From LW23 sp041287705 (GTDB lineage Bacteria > Verrucomicrobiota > Verrucomicrobiia > Methylacidiphilales > UBA1321), in contig JBGGNE010000407.1 of the NCBI GenBank assembly GCA_041287705.1, positions 1-50,451 of the forward strand: a DNA stretch of 50,451 nt, in the 5' to 3' direction. This document shows positions 45,902 to 50,451 of this stretch, piece by piece. Numbering within the stretch: the stretch's first letter is position 1; each line of letters starts with the position of its first letter. The position numbers and the translations under genes are program-made. Below the pieces are notes generated by a model. That model was not told the DNA's origin. It worked only from the letters and a program-made list of their open reading frames with translations, and did not search any database.

Positions 45902-46279
45902 ATGACGCCCGATAAACTGGAAGAACTTTTTCGCATGCAGCAGTCTCTGAATCTGCGTATAGGCGTGGATACGTCTTCCATGGATGAAGAAACAAAGACA
46001 AAGTGGATATTGAATTATACCCGTGCGATGAATCAGGAGATGGCGGAGCTTATTGATAGTGTTCCATGGAAATGGTGGGCCAAATATCAGAAATTTGATG
46101 AACAGAACGCACGCGTTGAAGTGGTTGATCTGTTCCACTTCCTTATCTCTATGGCGCAGGTACTTGGCATGAGTGCGGATGACGTGTTTCAGGCCTATAT
46201 CAAGAAGAATCAGGTAAATCTGGCGCGTCAAGACAGCGGCTACTCTGTTAAGAATGCCGACGACTCTAAACACATCTAG
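45902..46279 (+). CDS. dUTPase-2/MazG-like all-alpha NTP pyrophosphatase
   Basis: This 125-aa protein has the ExxE...ExxD metal motif of all-alpha pyrophosphatases: Glu46 and Glu49 in NQEMAELIDSVPWKWWAK, then Glu73 and Asp76 in RVEVVDLFHFLISMAQ. KKNQVNLARQDSGY near the end matches the dimeric dUTPase family (dUTPase_2). It hydrolyses dUTP or a similar nucleotide and keeps uracil out of DNA. An upstream TTG start at 45860 in the same frame is possible, but the ATG at 45902 fits the family start. aroD follows after 12 bp, so they are likely co-transcribed. A T-run (46279-46286) at the junction has no stem. Confidence 0.85.
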   Translation: MTPDKLEELFRMQQSLNLRIGVDTSSMDEETKTKWILNYTRAMNQEMAELIDSVPWKWWAKYQKFDEQNARVEVVDLFHFLISMAQVLGMSADDVFQAYIKKNQVNLARQDSGYSVKNADDSKHI

Positions 46280-46291
46280 TTTTTTTCCGTT

Positions 46292-47017
46292 ATGAGCACA
46301 TCAGAAGCAACCGACGCTCTGGCTTTGGCCCTCGACTGGGCAGAGCCGTTACTGGGCGTCGGTTCTATTTCGACCATCGCCGGTCTGGAAATTCTGCAAA
46401 GCGCCGAGCCGTGTCCCGCTGATCTCATTGAGGTGCGCGTAGACCTGCTTCTCGCCAAAGGGGTTACCCTGGAAGTGATCAGCTCCGCTTTGAAAGCTCG
46501 GCGTCACCCCGCACTGATCACCCCGCGCATCCCAGCCGAGGGCGGCAAATACAACTGGGCGCCAGGAGAGCGCGCTACCGTCATTCGCACCCTGCTCCCG
46601 GACTCCGACGCGCTGGATCTGGAGTTAGCAGAAGTCGTGTCAAATGCCGACATTCGTGCCGTTTACGAGGAAGCGCTGGCGTTGGGCACTGGCGTTATTC
46701 TTTCGGCGCACGCCATTAAAACACCGGCATCGGAGTCCACTTGGGCGGCGTGGCGCGCGACTTTTCCGCAATACAAAGCCAATATCTATAAGATAGCCGG
46801 TGAAGTTCAGGCACGGGAAGATCTTCTGCGTCTGGTCGCCCCTATGGTGGAGAAACCCGATTTGCCCTGGGCAGTGATGGGTCTTGGCGAAGGCGCAGGC
46901 AGAATGCGCACGACGTTAACAGCACTGGGCTCCAGGCTGATCTATGGCTATCTGGATGAACCGGCGGTTGTAAGCCAGCCGTCGCTTGTGTCGCTTATTC
47001 AACAATTTTCGGCATAA
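46292..47017 (+). CDS. aroD: Type I 3-dehydroquinate dehydratase
   Basis: This 241-aa protein matches the type I class that forms a Schiff base. IEVRVD at 46-51 carries the substrate-contact Glu and Arg, His140 lies in VILSAH, the Schiff-base Lys167 in NIYKIAGEVQ, and the C-terminal segment MGLGEGAGRMR, then ALGSRLIYGYLDEPAV, is the family's phosphate/Arg region. It converts 3-dehydroquinate to 3-dehydroshikimate in the shikimate pathway. The first strand is divergent (no clear MI/VPI start), and the protein is a little shorter than the Escherichia coli enzyme. It follows the dUTPase-like gene by 12 bp. No other shikimate gene is seen. Confidence 0.85.
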   Translation: MSTSEATDALALALDWAEPLLGVGSISTIAGLEILQSAEPCPADLIEVRVDLLLAKGVTLEVISSALKARRHPALITPRIPAEGGKYNWAPGERATVIRTLLPDSDALDLELAEVVSNADIRAVYEEALALGTGVILSAHAIKTPASESTWAAWRATFPQYKANIYKIAGEVQAREDLLRLVAPMVEKPDLPWAVMGLGEGAGRMRTTLTALGSRLIYGYLDEPAVVSQPSLVSLIQQFSA

Positions 47018-47175
47018 TACAGACGTATGCGAGCCGTTAAATTAATGCATTTGTTTGGGCATGTAAGGAAAAAGCTTTCTTTTGGAAATTCGATTCTCTA
47101 GGTTGCCAAAGGAAATCCAGCTCTTCGTGCCCTACGGCGAGAACTTTTTTTCTCCGTAACCCCTTTCCATCAAAC

Positions 47176-49032
47176 ATGATACGCATCGCCGCCAACGTTG
47201 TACTGCACGCTGCCCACATGTCTTCGCGCGCCCGCCTACATTGCAAAAGCGGAGCCAGACTGGCCATGTTTGCATTTATTGTGGCAGCCTGCGCCTCGGC
47301 AAACGTTTACGGCGAAAACAAACCCAGCCGTGTAGGCAATAACCTGCCGGGACTGGAAGTTTATGAATCTGAAGGCACTGCCTCTCCTGGCAAGCCCGCC
47401 AAGCTTAACAAGGCAGCTATCCCGCCCAAAAAGCAGAAGGATAACAAGCCCGCCAAGCTGGCGCTGGCTAAAGGTCAGAACGATGATGGAACTGCAAATT
47501 CTTTCAAGCTAGATCAAACGAGTCCTCTGGGCGCCAGAAAATTTGAGTGGAAGGACGGCGACAAGTCCTCGCTCATGAAAGAATCCAGCTACTTTCAGAA
47601 AAAATTTGAGCTCCCCGACGTACTCTCCGGCAAGAAGGCCATTCTTGCGGACAAGCCGGTCCTGCAGTTCGACAAATCGTACGACACCAAGAAGGCATCA
47701 GGGTTTGATGACGTTTACGAAACCAAGAAGAGCAATCTTTCCAAAGACTGGACCGGCGGCAAGGCATCCAATTTCGAGATGAAGGAGTCAAACCTGAAGG
47801 GTCAGGCTCACGGTTTCGACAAGAGTGTTCGAGGCAAGGATTATTACGGCCCTATCGTTGAAAAACTCGACAGCATGGAAGGCCCTAACGGCAACTCAGG
47901 TGGAGTTGACGGACACAGGCTGTTTCCTGACGAGCCCATTACTGTAGGACAGGTTCGCGAATTGCTGAAGAATGGTAATCCCGCGAACAAATCTCAGCAG
48001 GTGCTTAAGGCCAAGCCCGCGAATGACAAGCCGGTGGATTCTGTCGCCGAAGCTAAACCTGAACGCCGCCAGAAGGTGCCTGTTTTTCTCCCTACCCAGG
48101 AAGAGCAGGAAAAGATGAAGCTTGAGAAGGAACGCCAGGCCGCCCTGGAAGCGCAGCGTCTGGCGGATGCAGAAGCAGGCGACGTCCCCAGCTCCATGCA
48201 GCGTGATGTCAAGCCGCTCCTTGTTGTTCCTATTCCTGAGGATGAACAGGCGCTTGCGGAAACTCCTCAGACACCCGCAGCTCCCGTATTCAATCCAGGA
48301 AAGCGCCCTGCATTCGCGCCTGCCGTAGACCCTTACGCGGAAAAAGCGCCCAATCCGGAAGATGACTTTATTCCCGGCGAAGTACCTGCCCTGCCTTCAG
48401 CTCCCGCGAACAAAAAGCAGGCACCTGCAACCACGCCGGCCCCGGCAGCTCCTCAAATGGAGACTCCCGCGGATTCTGTCCCTCATCCAGGCCTTCCGGG
48501 TCGACTTGGACGTAACCAGCCCAATTCGCCCGCGCCGGTTTCGCAGCCTCGGGTTACGCCACAGAATCCCATGGCCGATACTCAGATGCAGACTCTCAGC
48601 CCTACACCGGCAGCACCTTCCCCACGCCCCGCGCTTCAGCAGGCAGAATCCGAACCCGCCGCCCCTCTGCAGGATCTGATGAAGCCCGCAACAAACGGGC
48701 GGCCTGCCTACATACAGACGACAACATCTGCTCTCACCAATCCTGCTCCGGCGTCTTCCACCCGCAAGCTGAATTCAAGCCTGCCCGTAGTGGAGATACC
48801 AGGTGATGTTGATGTTCCCATGCCGGTTGCTCCCGCTGCCGCAGTAGTCCCCGCTCCTGCCCGCGCAACTCCCCTGCCCCGCGCAGTTGACGCCAAGCGT
48901 GCAAAGCCCGCCACGGAGCGCCCCAGTGCATCAAACAAGCCGGCAGTTCCTGCCCGCACTTCGTCTACGTCCACGGCTCCCACAGCCGCCCGCGTAGCAA
49001 AGGCTACACCGGTTTCTGAGAGCACACGCTAA
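47176..49032 (+). CDS. Secreted Pro/Ala-rich low-complexity protein (unknown)
   Basis: This 618-aa protein is not recognised. A signal peptide is likely (MFAFIVAACASANVYG/ENK, residues 31-46); starts at 47176, 47218 or 47266 are all possible. Residues 50-250 are Lys/Asp/Ser-rich with irregular repeats such as KKSNLSKDW and MKESNLKG. A short folded-looking piece (PDEPITVGQVRELLKNG) and a charged coiled stretch (EEQEKMKLEKERQAALEAQR) come next. The last 250 residues are Pro/Ala-rich, as in periplasm-spanning or wall-bound proteins. It stands alone, 158 bp after aroD. It could be a cell-envelope spacer or TonB-like linker, but there is no TonB or other known end domain. Confidence 0.75.
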   Translation: MIRIAANVVLHAAHMSSRARLHCKSGARLAMFAFIVAACASANVYGENKPSRVGNNLPGLEVYESEGTASPGKPAKLNKAAIPPKKQKDNKPAKLALAKGQNDDGTANSFKLDQTSPLGARKFEWKDGDKSSLMKESSYFQKKFELPDVLSGKKAILADKPVLQFDKSYDTKKASGFDDVYETKKSNLSKDWTGGKASNFEMKESNLKGQAHGFDKSVRGKDYYGPIVEKLDSMEGPNGNSGGVDGHRLFPDEPITVGQVRELLKNGNPANKSQQVLKAKPANDKPVDSVAEAKPERRQKVPVFLPTQEEQEKMKLEKERQAALEAQRLADAEAGDVPSSMQRDVKPLLVVPIPEDEQALAETPQTPAAPVFNPGKRPAFAPAVDPYAEKAPNPEDDFIPGEVPALPSAPANKKQAPATTPAPAAPQMETPADSVPHPGLPGRLGRNQPNSPAPVSQPRVTPQNPMADTQMQTLSPTPAAPSPRPALQQAESEPAAPLQDLMKPATNGRPAYIQTTTSALTNPAPASSTRKLNSSLPVVEIPGDVDVPMPVAPAAAVVPAPARATPLPRAVDAKRAKPATERPSASNKPAVPARTSSTSTAPTAARVAKATPVSESTR

Positions 49033-49664
49033 GCCCAAGAATGGGCGGGTAGCATCTGTGCAGATCGAAGCATTGGATCGCATCGAAACTCAGCGCTATA
49101 AGCCATGGCGCTGAGAGCCTGTTCCAGTAAAACGAACAGGCAATAGCTATAGAGACGGATTCCTTCAGTTGCGTCATTTGGATAAGTACGGACGCGCAAA
49201 CCTGGTATTGTTGGGCCAAAAACGCTTACAGCGCGTAGTAGTTTCAACTAAAGTCGCTGTTAGAACCTGTCGATTCAAGCTTATAGATAAGCATTATCCT
49301 CTTGTTCTCCTCAGTTCCATCGTATTCCAAATGAACGCCAATAAATCTCGGAGTCGCTGCCTACAACAGTTGCGACACATTCCGGACGTCCGGCCGGTTC
49401 ACGTTAACCGCGGTCGTTTTCTTGTCAGCACCGGCTTCCACAACGACGAGCAGACCCTTCGCCATATGGCGACCCTGCTTGCAAACCTCCTTCCAGAACG
49501 GCAGGAATCCGTGTCTGCACTTTAGCTTTCCGCAAGATTGCTCGCCATCTCACTTCACCCAGATTAGTACTTGTGTGCGCTGTGAATCCAGAAGTGCCCA
49601 TGCAAAATATTCTCCGGCTTTTGCTGCTCGCGCCCTATAAAAATCTCCGCTAATAAATAGAGAT
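49033..49664. other. 632-bp non-coding stretch with paired hairpins
   Basis: No convincing gene is visible. Two adjacent strong hairpins lie at 49089-49141. Beyond them there is a plus-strand frame (49169-49525) with a TTG start and a 34-codon minus-strand frame (49361-49465), both without recognisable features. A GCCCAAGAATGGGC mini-hairpin follows directly after the upstream stop codon, near 49034-49047. The sequence could contain a small RNA or the remains of a lost gene. Confidence 0.4.
49089..49141. ncRNA. Two adjacent perfect 8-bp hairpins (possible structured RNA)
   Basis: CTCAGCGC (49089-49096) pairs with GCGCTGAG (49108-49115), and GCCTGTTC (49117-49124) pairs with GAACAGGC (49134-49141). 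The two stems are one base apart. No T-run follows, so this is not a standard terminator. It may be a processed 3' end of the upstream gene, or a small RNA. Confidence 0.35.
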
Positions 49665-50186
49665 ATGGCCCGCGCCGGAAAAAAGAGTCAGCCAACCCGT
49701 CTTGCTCCCACCTCAAGCATAGTGGGAAACATCAACAGACCGGGCTCTGCCTCGGCGGAGGCGGAACTGCGGCGAAACGCACTGCTGGAGGTAACGGCTG
49801 TCTATGCTGAGCTGGAGAAACGTCCCATTGAGCGTTCCTGCCAGCTGCGCACAGAATGCTGCCAGTTTAAACTGACCGGCAGAGTACCCATGGTAACCGC
49901 GGGTGAAGCAGAAATTGCCGCGCGCGGATTTCGCGGCAGCGGCCGCAAAACGCTGACCGAGCGAGCGGATGGAGCATGCCCCCTCCTGATCGAACGCACC
50001 GGAAAGTGCATGGCTTATACGTCCCGACCTCTGGGCTGTCGCACCCATTTCTGTGAAGCCGCAGGTGGTCCGCGTCCTCGGTCGGGAATCGTGGATCTGA
50101 TCCGCCGTCTGGAGCGAGCGGATGAAGTGCTGGGTGGATGCGGCCCGCGTCCCCTTACCGCAGCCTTGCGGGACGCGCTTACCTAG
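49665..50186 (+). CDS. YkgJ-family cysteine-cluster protein
   Basis: In this 173-aa protein, cysteines at 59, 65, 66, 105, 115, 125 and 130 occur in the YkgJ pattern: CQLRTECCQFKLTGRVPMVT, then CPLLIERTGKCMAYTSRP and GCRTHFC. Such proteins probably bind zinc or an iron-sulphur cluster; their function is not settled. The N-terminal 50 residues are variable and basic. It ends 17 bp before a gamma-glutamylcyclotransferase-like ORF on the same strand and follows the non-coding stretch. The family call is good, the biochemical role unknown. Confidence 0.85.
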   Translation: MARAGKKSQPTRLAPTSSIVGNINRPGSASAEAELRRNALLEVTAVYAELEKRPIERSCQLRTECCQFKLTGRVPMVTAGEAEIAARGFRGSGRKTLTERADGACPLLIERTGKCMAYTSRPLGCRTHFCEAAGGPRPRSGIVDLIRRLERADEVLGGCGPRPLTAALRDALT

Positions 50187-50203
50187 CGCATGGTGATGGC
50201 GTT

Positions 50204-50449
50204 ATGCTTTCCACATCTGAGACTGCCTGCAATTTGATTTTTGTTTACGGTACTCTTCGGCCAGGGTTTGAAAACGAGCGCGAGATGAAAGGTGCGCGAC
50301 TCCTCGGTGCAGCCAGAACAGTGGAGAGCTACACGTTAATGGCCTACGAGGAACTCCCCTTTCTGGCAAGGACGCCTGCCACATGTTCCATAGTGGGCGA
50401 CATATTCGAAGTAAGTCCGCAGCACATAGATCATCTGGATGCCTTTTAG
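50204..50449 (+). pseudogene. Gamma-glutamylcyclotransferase-like ORF with early stop
   Basis: This 81-codon ORF opens with LIFVYGTLRPGFENE, the hallmark of the GGCT/AIG2-like fold (YGTLRxG), followed by AYEELPFL and GDIFEVSPQHIDHLDAF. Family members continue after the LDxFEG segment for at least 30 residues. Here a TAG follows LDAF at 50447-50449, just before the end of the window, at a run of four T. So the gene is either truncated by a nonsense or frameshift change or carries a sequencing error. It lies 17 bp after the YkgJ-type gene. The window edge prevents checking the downstream frame. Confidence 0.6.
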
Positions 50450-50451
50450 GT

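Noticed and set aside
49169..49525. Plus-strand frame of 118 codons after the twin hairpins
   Set aside because: TTG start, no ribosome site, no recognisable motif, and basic/hydrophobic composition typical of chance frames.

Overview
The window looks like a chromosomal segment of a Verrucomicrobiota bacterium (Chthoniobacter/Terrimicrobium/Opitutus-like). The strongest taxonomic marker is two loci of 'Verru_Chthon cassette' proteins (A, B and C families, known mainly from this phylum). A GntR-LacI type sugar regulator, several glycoside hydrolases, a PocR-AraC regulator and two giant filamentous-haemagglutinin-like exoproteins fit the same picture. I see no rRNA, tRNA, CRISPR array or intact insertion sequence.

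Layout. 1-0.34 kb: remnant of an RHS/YD-repeat protein running off the left edge. 0.4-1.9 kb: Nudix-M50 protease fusion. 1.9-7.5 kb (minus): first cassette locus (A, a secreted accessory protein, B, C). 7.6-9.4 kb (minus): two AraC regulators, divergent from a phytanoyl-CoA dioxygenase-like gene (9.5-10.4 kb). 10.4-10.8 kb: structured non-coding DNA with an 18-bp inverted repeat. 10.8-12.6 kb (minus): GntR/LacI regulator with an extra C-terminal domain. It is divergent from a second cassette locus (B, A) followed by a GH28 enzyme (12.9-18.8 kb). The shared promoter region holds two mirror-image 36-bp operator-like modules. 18.8-26.5 kb (minus): a 2.6-kaa exoprotein (FHA N-domain, beta-helix, 11 MBG repeats). 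26.8-29.0 kb: a decayed GH27 tail abutting a C-terminally short GH92 alpha-mannosidase. 29.2-30.3 kb (minus): PurS with a long low-complexity tail, then a RibD-C-like protein. 30.5-33.4 kb: three genes (SRPBCC protein, beta-ketoacyl synthase, FAD reductase) that look like a small lipid/polyketide module. 33.8-42.9 kb: a 3061-aa exoprotein with about fifty 'QIGHGG' units. 43.1-44.7 kb: methyltransferase and GT2 glycosyltransferase, translationally coupled. 44.8-47.0 kb: trxB (minus), then dUTPase and aroD. 47.2-49.0 kb: Pro/Ala-rich secreted protein. 49.0-49.7 kb: non-coding stretch with two strong hairpins. 49.7-50.45 kb: YkgJ-type cysteine-cluster protein and a prematurely stopped gamma-glutamylcyclotransferase-like ORF.

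How the genes may work together. The cassette proteins B and C carry type IV prepilin signals. The very large A proteins resemble oversized GspK minor pseudopilins (N-terminal hydrophobic helix without the +5 Glu, and a DDE[S/T]CKVNINTA motif). I infer that each cassette builds the tip of a pseudopilus-like surface or secretion apparatus. Locus 2 appears to be one transcription unit with a GH28 enzyme and sits opposite a sugar-sensing regulator with shared operators, which suggests a carbohydrate-controlled surface apparatus. This is the best candidate here for an undescribed system. The two giant exoproteins share a secretion-type N-terminus but have unrelated repeat bodies.
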